In this document: positions 48,303 through 60,099 of the stretch, piece by piece
Layout of the letters: the number at the start of each line of letters is the position of its first letter
Position numbering within the stretch: position 1 is the stretch's first letter
Assembly (NCBI GenBank): GCA_949130495.1
Contig: OX422221.1
Coordinates: 158,939,241-159,003,240 of the forward strand
Direction: 5' to 3'
Length of the DNA stretch: 64,000 nucleotides
Origin: Sambucus nigra
Lineage: Eukaryota > Streptophyta > Magnoliopsida > Dipsacales > Adoxaceae
Position numbers and translations under genes: made by a program
The notes under the pieces: model-generated
The model's input: the letters and a program-made list of their open reading frames with translations, nothing else
Told to the model about the DNA's origin: nothing
Database searches by the model: none

Positions 48303-48874
48303 GATACGTGGTGATCTACATGGCAACAACAAACACTTCCGAGGAACCCACGCGCTCCGAGGAACAAGACTACAACGAGGAAGACTATTCCCCCGAGGAA
48401 CACTGCTTCCCCGAGGAACTCACACGCTCTGAGGAACAAGACCTCTCCGAGGAACTCTTGAGTACCGAGAAGCTTAGGCGGTCCGAGCAGATCAGGCGGT
48501 CCGAGCTGCACCTCGAACAAAGCGTTAATAGCTGGATAACCAATAGTTTGACCGTTCATTAAATTCTTATCATTCAGACGCACACGCTTAAGGGGCATTA
48601 AATGTATTACCCTTTCATATGTACATCATTTAATGTATTACCCTTTGACTTTACAACCTCAGGGCTATAAATACATTGTACAATCCTCATTGTAAGAGGA
48701 ACCCAAGACGAGAATTTCTTGAGAGAACTTGTAATCGAGAATTCCCAAACACTCAGCAATGACATAACAGTGGACGTAGGCCATACTTCTAAGGCTGAAC
48801 CACTTTAAAATTCTTTGTCTCATTTATTTATCTGTGATTGAATAATTAGAGTGATCTAATTTTTTACATCAACA
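48303..48874 (+). repeat. Element 1 3' LTR, right fragment (572 bp)
   Basis: It resumes GATACGTGGTGATCTACATG and ends TACATCAACA. Joined to 32904-32953 it is 36 bp longer than the 5' LTR: 5 bp is the target duplication, and about 31 bp is a tandem duplication around TGTATTACCCTTTCA (48598-48648). TATA-like CTATAAATA lies near 48665. Confidence 0.92.
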
Positions 48875-48879
48875 ACGAA
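48875..48879. repeat. Right target-site duplication of Element 1 (ACGAA)
   Basis: Matches 10342-10346 exactly. Confidence 0.92.
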
Positions 48880-48978
48880 CTTTAATCATCATAACACACA
48901 AAAAATCCCAATTGATAAAACTTAATCATTAAAAAAACATTAAGATTTGTACCTCGCCACAGCATGTGCAGTGTCGAA

Positions 48979-48999
48979 CCCCCCCCCCCCCCCCCCCCC
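48979..48999. repeat. Poly-C run (21 bp)
   Basis: Uninterrupted C tract preceded by GTGTCGAA and followed by GGTGAATAAAA. The true length may be uncertain, since such runs are error-prone in sequencing. Confidence 0.9.
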
Positions 49000-49275
49000 G
49001 GTGAATAAAACACACAAATTCACATAAAGAATCAGTATAAAACTAGTTCTTCAGTAAACACAAATTCGCATTAACCCAATTGCTACCCATACTTTAGTTT
49101 TTCAGTAAACATAAATTCACACCAACCCAATTGCTACACCTACTTCTATAAAAGTATCATTTGTACATCATACGGTGATATTTGCATAAGACTCTCTTGC
49201 AGAAGATCCAACATTTACATTATGGACAATAGGAGACATGGTGGCATATACCCGCAACAGAAGTATCAACATTGA

Positions 49276-49293
49276 AATATATATTTATATATG

Positions 49294-49327
<34 letters not shown>

Positions 49328-49336
49328 TACATATGG
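49276..49336. repeat. AT/AC microsatellite
   Basis: ATAT-rich tract running into ACACACACAC and ending ACATACATAT. Confidence 0.9.
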
Positions 49337-49407
49337 TAACTTTTAAACAAATTGGAATAGTTCCCTACTTGAGTAATATTTTAATTAATGAACTAGGATG
49401 ACTGGGG

Positions 49408-49412
49408 GTAGC
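49408..49412. repeat. Left target-site duplication of Element 3 (GTAGC)
   Basis: GTAGC precedes the LTR; GTATC at 59984-59988 follows it, four of five bases matching. Confidence 0.75.
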
Positions 49413-52283
49413 TGTAATACCCCGTAATTTCATTGATTTTTATTTAAGGGATTAATTAAATTAAATGAGAATTAATCTGGGTACAAATACTAGCGAGATG
49501 TGAGTTGGTATTTGATTATGATGTTATAATTGAAAATTTCATGTATTGAAAATGTAAAAATTTTCGCGAGGCAGAAATACGATAATTTGGAAATTTAGTT
49601 GGGACGAGCGTGTCAGTCGCGTCAAGAATAAAATTATTTGAATTAAAAAGTGAATTATATTTTTATCAACCGAATGATCATTTTGAGTGCGCCAACATGT
49701 CCGAAAGGGTCGAAATAGTCAGAAAACACTAGCCGGGGGTTTAGTTTGGGTCCCGGGGCATTTTTGGGCCATACCGACAACTTAGAAGGGTATTTTAGTA
49801 ATTTTAAAAATAGGGGAATTAAAACCCACGAATTTTATTAATTAATTTTATATTAGAAATAAACCCACTAAGTCCTTAATTCAGCATTTAACAAGAAGTG
49901 GGCTACGGGAGTTATAGGGAGAGTTTTAAGAGGTTCCAAAAGAAACCCTAGCCACCATCACCATCTTTGGGAGAAATCTGCAGAGAGAAAGAGGAGAATC
50001 AACCTTCAATCCTTCAACATCAAATCAGAACATCTAAGGCAAGTGGTTTAATTACGTAATTTCAAGCGAATGTTTCCTCCATGCTTAGAATTGAATATAT
50101 GTCTTGCATTGGAAGTTTGATGAAAACCCATGAAATTGGAGATAGAACTCATAATCTGGTGTAGGAATTGAATGTAGAATGTTTATGGTTGAATTTCTTA
50201 TCCAAAATATATATTTTGATGATTTAAAAGTGGATTTATGAGGAGTAGTTGTAGACATTAAATTCTGTGTTCACGAATATAGGGTTTGGGACAAAATTTT
50301 GGGAATAATGCTGATTACATGTTGATTTAGGAGGTATTGACCCCATGTATATGTTAAAGAGTGAACTAGGAGGGCTTAGTGTAGTTGAAACACCTTAAAA
50401 CTGAGTTTGGATGATCATAGTAGGGATTTAGAAAAGAGAAAAGGAAGAAAAATGGACTTTGCAGATTTCTGGGCTTATTCTGCCATCTCGTTAGAAAACC
50501 TGTCCAGGTCGTTCGAACGACCTCGTTTGAATGAGTTTCTAGCGAGATGATAGTACCCCTTCTAACAAATTGGTAGTTCGTTCGAAGACTTTCGTTCGAA
50601 CGACACTCGTTCGAATGACCTTATTCGAACGAGACTTCTAACGAGTTGACAAAATGACCTTTTAGGCCTGATTTCATTTCAAATGTTCCCGTAGACTTAT
50701 TTAATGGAGTGATAACCTTCCCTTATTGACCAGTGAGTATAATTGACAGATTAGAGTACGTGAGGGGTAAAATTTATATTCTTGGAGTAAATCGGATGAC
50801 ATTGTGGATTAGGAAATGGATATCTAATTACAACGTGCGAAGAGTTGACAACGTTAATATACATAAATCGGGGAATTGTAAACGTATAACACTGTAATGG
50901 TATACGAACGTGAAGTATACTTACATTAATAACTCGAGATAACTAAGATGTGCGAATGCTTAGTAAATGTGATTTTATGTGTATAACATACCTACCTTAC
51001 TTGCTATCATGGGAGGTCTACGTTCGATTAGGGCCATATAATCTTGTGTGCCTACGGGGGGATTTAGATTGGTACCTCGAGGACATAGGTCAGAGAAGGA
51101 CTTATTGAGAAGTTAATAAGTCTACTGATCGTGGGAGCGTAGGTATGTGCGTGACCCATGTGATGTGAACTATGTTCGCCTCCATTATTTGTGATTGTTG
51201 TTAGCTGAGAACGATTCCTGAGAGATTCGGAATGCGTGGTCCTTATGTACGTGATGTATCGGGATTGGATAGTAGAGAATGTGTGCACCGCAGCTTAGCC
51301 TCGGGGTGCTAATATTGTATATTTATGATGAGAATAATATATGGTTAATTGAAATGCATTGTCATGTATAAATGCGAATATAAATAATAGTAACATTTTT
51401 GTAAAGATAAAAGTGGAAATACTCTAGTGAGTAGTATTACTAATATGGGAAAACCGAGAATAAATGTAAAGCTTTCTGTTTAAATGGAAATGACGGAATT
51501 AAATCATGAATCGTATAGTAATGTTAGATCTTATATTGGACTAGTTAGCTACGGGAATAACTAGAATGGGTACGAGTACGTTAGGAGTGCACAAATAGTC
51601 GAGAGGTGAGTACTTCATGTGAGAGCACATCCTAACATGTATTTTGCATTCATTATTTTACTGTCATTAAAACACTTGCTATATTTTAAACTATTTTCAC
51701 TATCGAGCTCCGACCCATTTTCTTCTAAATATATTTTCGTGTAAAAACCTTTTAGGTGCCCAACCACAAGGACACTAGGCATAAGAGTTCCATTCAGGTG
51801 ACGTACTGTAGCTGCTCTGGAAGCTATAGAAACTTGACAGTAGACGCCTCCACTTTCGGTCTTGACTCTATATATCCAGATCTTCTCATCTGTTGGGCAT
51901 GTCGCCCCATTTCTTTTAGAAACATTTTATCTATCCAGTTATTTCAGATTTTTGGGTTGTAATTAATTTGGCGATTCAGACTTAGTATTTGTTTATTTCA
52001 GTTTTCGGATTGTTGTGAGGAGTATTCCTCCAGTTTCATTATTATTGTATGATTATTCTATTGTGACTGTGTTGTGGTGGTTATGTTAGCATTTCATGAT
52101 CTACTTATTGCTTGTTAACCGAATTTTAATTTAAAATTGACAACTCATTTTCTTAAATATTAGGTGGCTAGTAATTATTAAAACATTTTCGACAGTGATG
52201 CTACGAACTGAACCAACTTGACATTTTGAATTAATTTGAATAAAGGAGTAGCTACCCAGTATTTAATTAGTCGGGGTGTCATA
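49413..52283 (+). repeat. Element 3 5' LTR (2871 bp)
   Basis: It begins TGTAATACCCCG and ends GGGGTGTCATA, where C to T has damaged the usual TCACA. A palindrome cluster of the CGTTCGAACGA type lies at 50487-50650. Candidate intron junctions are at 50039 and 51755. Confidence 0.92.
50039..51755 (+). other. Candidate GC-AG leader intron in the Element 3 LTR
   Basis: TCTAAG|GCAAGTGG and CCTTTTAG|GTGCCCAACC match the junctions in Element 2 despite a different interior. The 3' LTR keeps both. Confidence 0.33.
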
Positions 52284-52285
52284 GG

Positions 52286-52297
52286 TGGTATCAGAGC
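52286..52297 (+). other. Primer binding site of Element 3
   Basis: TGGTATCAGAGC, identical to Element 2. Confidence 0.92.
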
Positions 52298-52466
52298 ATC
52301 AGGTTCTAGTGTCCTTAGGATCTGTACGGCTTGTTATGTTTCCGCTGAGCTTTCTTTGATGTAGAACCCTATATGTTAGGACTGTTGTATTCTTTTATGT
52401 ACGTTTCGCTCTTCAGCTATTTTGAGATAATAACTGCGAACTTATAAGACTTTACTCTCATTCCAG

Positions 52467-53600
52467 ATGCCTCCATGACGTGCACAACGAGTTCCTAGGG
52501 ATGCTCAGCCCGAGCCACAGCCTGCACCAGTTCAGGTAACCATGAATACCGCAGAGGTTGCAGCTATTATAGCCCAAGCGATAAATGCCGCCCTCGCAGT
52601 TGTGCAGCAGGCACCAGCTCAGGCGCCGATAGCCGTGCCAGTTCAGGCTCATGCATTCCCGTCTGCTCAGGAATGCGTCCATGATGCTTTTCCGAAAGCA
52701 CACCCTCCGGAGTTTACAGGTAGCTCCGACGTTGTTGTGTCCAGTCAGTGGAGGAAGGAAATTCAAAGGCACTTAAGTATGTACGATTGCACGGATGTTC
52801 ATAAGCAGATACTAGCTACTTTTAAGATAGTAGGATCAGCATTGCAGTGGTGGGAGTCTATTACCACCCCGGAGGAGAAAGATGCCCTTTCAATTCAGGA
52901 GTTCTAGGTGCGGTTCGACCGCAAATATTTTCCATTAGCCATTCACACCGAAATGAGTAGGAAGTTAGTGAACCTCAAGCAGGAGAGAAAAATTGTGGCC
53001 GAGTATGAGTCCGAATTCATGAATCTATTGAACATTATTCCCAATGAGATTTCGACTGAGGAGAAGAAGATTCAGAAGTTTATGGACGGATTGACTTGGA
53101 GGATCCGACAGTACTTGTTGGGAAATCTCTCGTTGTCCGCTTACTCTGATGTGGTTAACGGAACACTACTTCACTGCCAGGATCATCGCTTCCACATGTC
53201 TGAGAGTAAGAGATCAGGAGAGTCCAGCCATCAGGGCAGGATAGGGGAAATGGTGCCAGCGGGGCACAATCTGCTCAGGGTTAGCACAGGCAGGGTGATC
53301 AGGGTTCCTAATAGGGGGATCCTAAGAGATTCAGATCTGGGGGTTTCTGAAACGGTCAGGGAGGTTTCAGACATGGCCATCAGGGCCAGCAGGGCCAGAA
53401 TGGTCAGCAGCAGCAGTTCCAACAGGGCCAGCATGGTCAAGGTAGGAATGGTAACGGCCACCAGGGCCGAGGGCAACAGGGACAGCGAGGGGGAAACTTC
53501 CCGGGGAAGTGTTTCATTTGTGGCAAGGTTGATCGGAAACTCCAGATTGTCCTGATAGGGGAAGGTCCCCACAGCAGCAGCAACAGGGTGCTCGACACGA
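52467..53600 (+). pseudogene. Element 3 gag, broken by stops and two 1-bp deletions
   Basis: The start ATG aligns with that of Element 2 (MPP), but codon 4 is TGA where Element 2 has CGA. The capsid domain shows LQWWESITTPEEKDAL and a TAG at 52905 where Element 2 has TGG. It then shows VAEYESEFMNLLNIIPNEI and MDGLTWRIRQYLLGNLSL. One base is missing near 53240 compared with Element 2, and another near 53540, so the Gln/Gly-rich linker is read out of frame. The zinc knuckle keeps GKCFICGK near 53509 but is disrupted after it. The protein would be a structural capsid component; this copy cannot make it. Confidence 0.88.
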
Positions 53601-53613
53601 GCCACATAGGCCT

Positions 53614-56600
53614 ATGTTTCCCGCCGCCCTCCCAGCACCACCACAGATGGCAGCATTACCACCCATCCCAGCGGTCCCAGTCCAGCAGGGACAACTTCAG
53701 TATGGGATAGTGTACCATCTCCAGCAGGCTGCAGTCCCACAGGATCCACCTTCCATTGAGGGTATGTTCTCTATTCAGGGGACTATGGGGCATATTTTAT
53801 TTGATATGGGGGCCACACATTATTTCATTTCCATGAGATTTGCACGCACTTTGGGGTTGTTAGACACTGCAGAGAGCACGATTACTTGTGTAGATTCACC
53901 ATTGAGTAGGGTTTCTGTGATTTCCCTTATTTATAGAGGTGTGGGTATATAAATAGGGATATTTACTTTACCCGCTGATATGCTAGTATTAGAGATGACT
54001 GAGTACGATGCGATAGTTGGTATGGATTGGCTAGTTGCGTACCGAGCCATGATTGACTATTTCAGTAGGAGTATTATTTTTGCCATTCCTGAGCAGGAGA
54101 TGTTTCTAGTGGCGATGCCTCGCCCTGAGGGAGGATCGTCCACTCATTTGTAGTATATATAGGAGGAGACCTCTAAGGAAGTGATGATACCACTTGATTC
54201 GATTCCAGTCGTTAGAGAGTTCACTGATGTATTCCAGGATATACCTGGTTTACCTCCTAGTAGAGAGATAGATTTTGTTATTAATTTGACGTCGAGCACT
54301 CGGCCCATTACCCGCGCATCGTACCGTATGGCTCCAACGGAGATGAGAGAGCTAAGGGATCAAATAGAGCAGTTATTGGGTCAGGGGTTTATCCGGAAGA
54401 GTACTTCGCCGTGGGGTTCCCCTGTGTTGTTCGTAAAGAAGAGGGATGGATCGTTGAGGTTGTGTGTAGATTATCGGGAGTTGAATAAATTCATGATACG
54501 AAATAAGTATTCGTTGCCCCGAATCGATGACTTATTTGACCAGTTGAGAGGAGCTTGCTTCTTCTCAAAGATTGATTTGCGATCGAGATACCATCAGTTG
54601 CGTATCAGGGAACAGGACGTCTCGAAGACTGCTTTCTTGACGAGGTATGGTTCCTATGAATTTTGGCTTATGCTTTTTGTCTTGACCAACGCTCCAGCCA
54701 TGTTTATGGACTTGATGAATAGGGTATTCAGAGTGTTCCTAGACCAGTTTATCATCGTCTTTATTGATGACATCCTAGTTTACTCCCAGACAGAAGAGTA
54801 GCACGCCGAACATTTGAGGCAGGTTTTGCAGACGCTACGTCAGAACGAGATTTACGTAAAGTATGAGAAATGTGGATTTTGGCTGAAGGAGGTTCAGTTT
54901 TTAGGGCATATTATTTCAGACCGGGGAATATCCATTGATCCAGGGAAGGTATGCACGGTGAGGGAGTGGGGATAGCCCACGACACCGACTGAGATCCATA
55001 GTTTCTTGGGCTTAGCATGATACTACAGGAGGTTTATTCGGGGTTTCTCAAAGATAGCGGGTCCTTTGAGACATCTGACTTGCAAGGGTGTGCCATTCAT
55101 CTGGAGCAATGCCTGTCAGTTGGCATTCGATGAGCTGAAGGAAAAGTTGACCTTAGCGCCTGTGTTAGCATTGCCCAGGGGGGGAGTTGAGTATTTAGTT
55201 TACACCGATGCGTCATTACAAGGACTTGGAGGTGTGCTTCAACAGGAGAGTCAGGCCATAGCTTATGCTTCCTGTAAGCTTAAGCCTCACGAGAGGAATT
55301 ACCCCACCCACTACTTGGAGTTAGCGGCAGTCGTATTCACTCTTTGGATTTGGAGACACTATCTTCTGGGGGAGAAATTTTTGTTTTTCACAGACCACAA
55401 GTCTCTACAATACCTCTTCACGCAGAAGGAGCTGAATATGCGTCAACGTCGGTGGCTTGAGTTTGTGAAGGATTATCAGTTTGATATCCAGTATCACCCA
55501 GGGAAGGCTAACGTGGTAGTAGACGCATTGAGCCGTCGGCCGGTAGATGAGGTGTCCGAGGTGTGGAAAGCTAAGTGGAAGGAGTTGGGACACCAGGATG
55601 CAATGGCCTAATCGTTCATGTCCGTGATGACTATTACACCTCAGATTGTTACGAGAGTGGTAAAGGCCCAAGAAAATGACTCATTCTGTCAGGAGCAGAT
55701 AGTTCGATTACTAGCAGAGGGAGCCAAGTCCTATACCATTAGCTCAGATGGGGGATTACGCTTCAATGGGAGACTGGTCATTCCGGAAGGGGAAGACTTG
55801 CGACACGAGGTATTGGCATATTCGCACGGCTCACGGTTCTCGGTACACCCTGGTGGGGATAAAATGTACCAAGACATGAGACGACAGTACTGGTGGAGTG
55901 GGATGAAGAGAGATATTGCCGTGTTTTTTTCTAAATGTGCCACTTGTCATCTAGTAAAGGTGGACCATCAGAAATTGGGAGGACTTCTACAACCGTTAGA
56001 GGTTCCGATGTGGATATGGGAGAGCATATCCATGGATTTTATCACGGGGTTACCTATGTCACTGAAGGGTCACGACTCCATATGGGTAATTGTGGACCGG
56101 TTGACCAAAGTTGCTCATTTTCTACCCGTAAGGATAGATTACACTACGGGACAGTATGCCCAGATTTTCATTGCAGAGATAGTGAGACTTCACGGGGTAC
56201 CTCTAAATATCGTGTCTGATCGAGATAAGATTTTTGTTTCACGATTTTGGGAGAGTTTCCAGGAGGCCATGGGTACAGAGTTGCGGCTGAGTACGGCATA
56301 TCACCCGCAGACTGATGGGCAAACAGAGCAGACAAATTAGATGTTGGAAGACATGTTGCGTATGTGCATCCTAGACTTTGGAGGTGTTTGGGATCAGTAC
56401 CTTCCACTGGTGGAGTTTGCTTATAAAAACTCCTACCAGTTCACCATTGGCATGGCTCCATTTGAGGCATTTTACGGTAGACCTTGTTGTTCCCCAGCAT
56501 GTTGGTTAGAGGTCGGGGATAACAAACTCCTTGGGCCGGAAGTGATTTAGGACCCTTCAGCAAGGATAGAGATGATACGGAGCTGCATTCGGGTAGCTCA

Positions 56601-57090
56601 GGACCGACAGAAGAGCTATACTGATGCCAAGAGGTTCTTCAGAGAATTCAAGGTGGGGGACCAGGTGTTACTCAAAATATCTCCGATGAAGGGGATCATG
56701 CATTTTGGGAAGAAGGGGAAACTGGCACTAAGATACGTGGGGCCATTTCCTATCATCGAGAGGATTGGGCCAGTTATGTATAGACCGGGGTTACCGGAGC
56801 ACTTGCATAGGATTCATGATGTGTTCCATATTTCCTCGCTAAGGAAATATCTTAGGGATGATTTGGCCCATACTCACATTGCTTTGGAGGACATCGATCT
56901 CCATCCCAATAGTTCCCATGAGGAGGGGCCGATTGCTATTTTGGACCTAAGCGAGCGAAAACTGAGGTCGAAGATAGTACCGTTAGTACGTGTGCAGTGG
57001 CAGCATCATAATGTCGAGGAGTCCACATGGGAGCGCGAGGATGAAATGCGCGAGCGATATTCGGAGTTATTCTTACCAGCTACTCTTTAG
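53614..57090 (+). pseudogene. Element 3 pol (protease, RT, RNase H, integrase, chromodomain)
   Basis: One frame carries all pol domains, with stops at 53950, 54151, 54160, 54799, 54973, 55018, 55609, 56338 and 56548. The protease site reads DMGA, where Element 2 has DTGA (an ACG to ATG change). RT keeps [11 protein letters not shown] and FIDD. RNase H keeps YTDAS and FTDHKSL but has THYLELAAV in place of THDLELAAV. Integrase keeps [32 protein letters not shown] and GQTEQTN. The end [19 protein letters not shown] is the chromodomain-like tail. The natural stop is TAG at 57088. All functions are lost. Confidence 0.92.
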
Positions 57091-57116
57091 TTCCGAATTT
57101 CGGGACGAAATTCTGT

Positions 57117-57132
57117 TATTAGGGGGGAAGTA
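57117..57132 (+). other. Polypurine tract of Element 3
   Basis: TATTAGGGGGGAAGTA after GGGACGAAATTC, as in Element 2. Confidence 0.88.
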
Positions 57133-59983
57133 TGTAATACCCCGTAATTTTATTGATTTTTATTTAAGGGATTAATTAAATTAAATGGGAAATAATTGGG
57201 AATTAATTCGGGTACAAATATTAGCGAGATGTGAGCTGGTATTTGATTATGATGTTATCATTGAAAATTTCATGTATTGAAAATGTTAAAATTGTCGCGA
57301 GGCAGAAATACGACAATTTGGAAATTTAGTTGGGACGCGCGTGTCAGTCGCGTCAAGAATCAAATTATTTGAATTAAAAAGTGAATTATATTTTTATCAA
57401 CTGAATGGTCATTTTGAGTGCGCCAACATGTCCGAAAGGGTCGAAATAGTCAGAAAACACTAGCCGAGGGCTTAGTTTGGGTCCCGGGGCATTTTTGGGC
57501 CATACCGACAACCTAGAAGGGTATTTTAGTAATTTTAAAAATAGGGGAATTAATTAGAAATAAACTCACTAAGTCCTTAATTCATCATTTAACAAGAAGT
57601 GGCCTACGGGAGTTATAGGGAGAGTCTTAAGAGGTTCCAAAAGAAACCCTAGCCACCATCACCATCTTTGGGAGAAGTCTGAAGAGAGAAAGAAGAGAAT
57701 CAACCTTCAATCCTTCAACATCAAATCAGAACATCTAAGGCAAGTGGTTTAATTACGTAATTTCAAGCGAATGTTTCCTCCATGCTTAGAATTGAATATA
57801 TGTCTTGTATTGGAAGTTTGATGAAAACCCATGAAATTGGAGATAGAACTCATAATATGGTGTAGGAATTGCATGTAGACTGTTTATGGTTGATTTTCTT
57901 ATCCAAAATATATATTTTGATGATTTAAAAGTGGATTTATGAGGAGTAGTTGTAGACATTAAATTCTGTGTTCACGAATATAGGGTTTGGGACAAAATTT
58001 TGGGAATAATGCTGATTACATGTTGATTTAGGAGGTATTGACCCCATGTATATGTTAAAGAGTGACCTAGGAGGGCTTAGTGTAGTTGAAACACCTTAAA
58101 ACTGAGTTTGGATGATCATAGTAGGGATTTAGAAAAGAGAAAAGGAAGAAAAACGGACATTGCAGATTTCTGGGCTTATTCTGTCATCTCGTTAGAAAAC
58201 CTGCCCAGGTCGTTCGAACGACCTCGTTCGAATGAATTTCTAGCGAGTTGACAATACCCCTTCTAACAAATTGGTAGTTCGTTCGAAGCCTTTCGTTCGA
58301 ATGACACTCGTTTGAACGACCTCGTTCGAACGAGACTTCTAACGAGTTGATAGAATGACCTTTTAGGCCTGATTTCATTTCAAATGTTCCCGTAGACTTA
58401 TTTAATGAAGTGATAGCCTTCCCTTATTGACCAGTGAGTATAATTGAGAGATTAGAGTACGTGAGGGGTAAAATTTATATTCTTGGAGTAAATCGGATGA
58501 CATTGTGGATTAGGAAACGAATATCTAATTACGACGTTCGAAGAGTTGACAATTTTAATTTACATAAATCGGGGACTTGTAAACGTATAACACTGTGATG
58601 GTATAAGAACATGAAGTATACTTACATTAATAACTCAAGATATCTAAGATGTGCGAATGCTTAGTAAATGTGATTTTATGTGTATAACATACCTACCTTT
58701 CTTGCTATCATGGGAGGTCTACGTTCGATTAGGGCCATCTAATCTTGTGTGCCTACGGGAGGATTTAGATTGGTACCTCGAGGACATAGGTCAGAGAAGG
58801 ACTTATTGAGAAGTTAATAAGTCTGCTGATCGTGGGAGCGCAGGTAGGTGCGTGACCCATGTGATGTGAACTATGTTCGCCCCCATTATTTGTGATTGTT
58901 GTTAGTTAAGAACGATTCCTGAGAGATTCGAAATGCGTGGTTCTTATGTACGTGATGTATCGGGATTGGATAGTAGAGTATGTGTGCACCGCAGCTTAGC
59001 CTCGGGGTGCTAATATTGTATATTTATGATGAGAATAATATACGGTTAATTGAAATGCACTGTCATGTATAAATGCGAATATAAATAATAGTAGCGTTTT
59101 TGTGAAGATAAAAGTGCAAATACTCTAGTGAGTAGTATTACTAATATGGGAAAACCGAGAATAAATGTAAACCTCTCTGTTTAAATGGAAATGCCGGAAT
59201 TAAATCGTGAATCGTATAGTAATGTTAGATCTTATATTGGACTAGTTAGCTAGGGGAATAACTAGAATGGGTACGGGTACGTTAGGAGTGCACAAATAGT
59301 CGAGAGGTGAGTACTTCATGTGAGAGCACGTCCTAACATGTATTTTGCATTCATTGTTTTACTGTCATTAAAACACTTGCTATATTTTAAACCGTTTTCA
59401 CTATCGGGCTCTGACCCGTTTGCTTCAAAATATATTTTCTTGTAAAAACCTTTTAGGTGCCCAGCCACAAGGACACCAGGCATAAGAGTTCCATTCAGGT
59501 GACGCACTGTAGCTGATGTGGAAGCTATAGAAACTTGACAGTAGACACCTCCACTTTAGGTCTTGACTCTATATATCCAGATCTTCTCATTTGTTGGGCA
59601 TGTCGCCCCATTTATTTTAGAAACATTTTATCTATCCAGTTATTTCAGAATTTTGGGTTGTAATTAATTTGGCGATTCAGACTTAGTATTTGTTTATTTC
59701 AGTATTCGGATTGTTTTGAGGAGTATTCCTCCAGTTTCATTATTATTGTATGATTATTCTATTGTGACTATGTTGTGTTGGTTAAGTTAGCATTTCATGA
59801 TCTACTTATTGCTTGTTAAACGGATTTTAATTTAAAATTGACAACTCATTTTCTTAAATATTAGGTGATAGTAATTGTTAAAACGTTTTCGAGAGTGATG
59901 CTACGAACTGAACCAACTTGGCATTTTGAATTAATTTGAATAAAGGAGTAGCTACCCGATATTTAATTAGTCGGGGTGTCACA
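57133..59983 (+). repeat. Element 3 3' LTR (2851 bp)
   Basis: It runs TGTAATACCCCG to GGGGTGTCACA. It lacks about 30 bp present in the 5' LTR near 49820 and has about 12 extra bases near 57190. The palindrome cluster is at 58184-58350. Confidence 0.92.
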
Positions 59984-59988
59984 GTATC
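59984..59988. repeat. Right target-site duplication of Element 3 (GTATC)
   Basis: Differs from GTAGC at 49408-49412 by one base. Confidence 0.75.
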
Positions 59989-60099
59989 CCTCTATCATAT
60001 TTACAATAGCGCAGAAGCATACTTAATAAAACTTGCATAATAGGTACATAAATATTAAAATAACTATAAAAAAACATCAATATCAACTTCAGCAATTGT

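Larger units (their letters stand above)
10347..48874 (+). mobile_element. Element 1: Tat-lineage Ty3/gypsy retrotransposon, split by two nested insertions
   Basis: The outer boundaries are fixed by matching LTRs, inverted LTR ends (TGTTGAT at the start, ATCAACA at the end) and a perfect 5-bp target duplication, ACGAA. Removing Element 2 and the non-autonomous complex with their duplications leaves about 12.3 kb. The order is 5' LTR, primer binding site with TGGCGCC, gag, protease, RT, RNase H, a second RNase H, integrase, a repeat-rich spacer, antisense genes, polypurine tract, 3' LTR. The second RNase H and the antisense extra genes place it in the Tat lineage. It is inactive: at least ten premature stops and one frameshift lie in gag-pol. 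The two LTRs differ at about 26 of 586 aligned positions by eye, so it is the oldest element here. Confidence 0.93.
48880..49407. other. Short single-copy stretch between Elements 1 and 3
   Basis: No gene is seen. It contains a run of 21 C at 48979-48999 and an AT/AC microsatellite at 49276-49336. Confidence 0.7.
49413..59983 (+). mobile_element. Element 3: degraded Tekay-type chromovirus (Ty3/gypsy)
   Basis: This full-length element of 10571 bp has 2871- and 2851-bp LTRs, a Met-type primer binding site, gag, pol and a polypurine tract. It is clearly the same lineage as Element 2 but much more decayed: at least two stops and two single-base deletions in gag and nine stops in pol. The LTRs differ by several indels and, in a partial comparison, a few per cent of bases. 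It is older than Element 2 and inserted about 0.5 kb from the end of Element 1. Confidence 0.93.
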
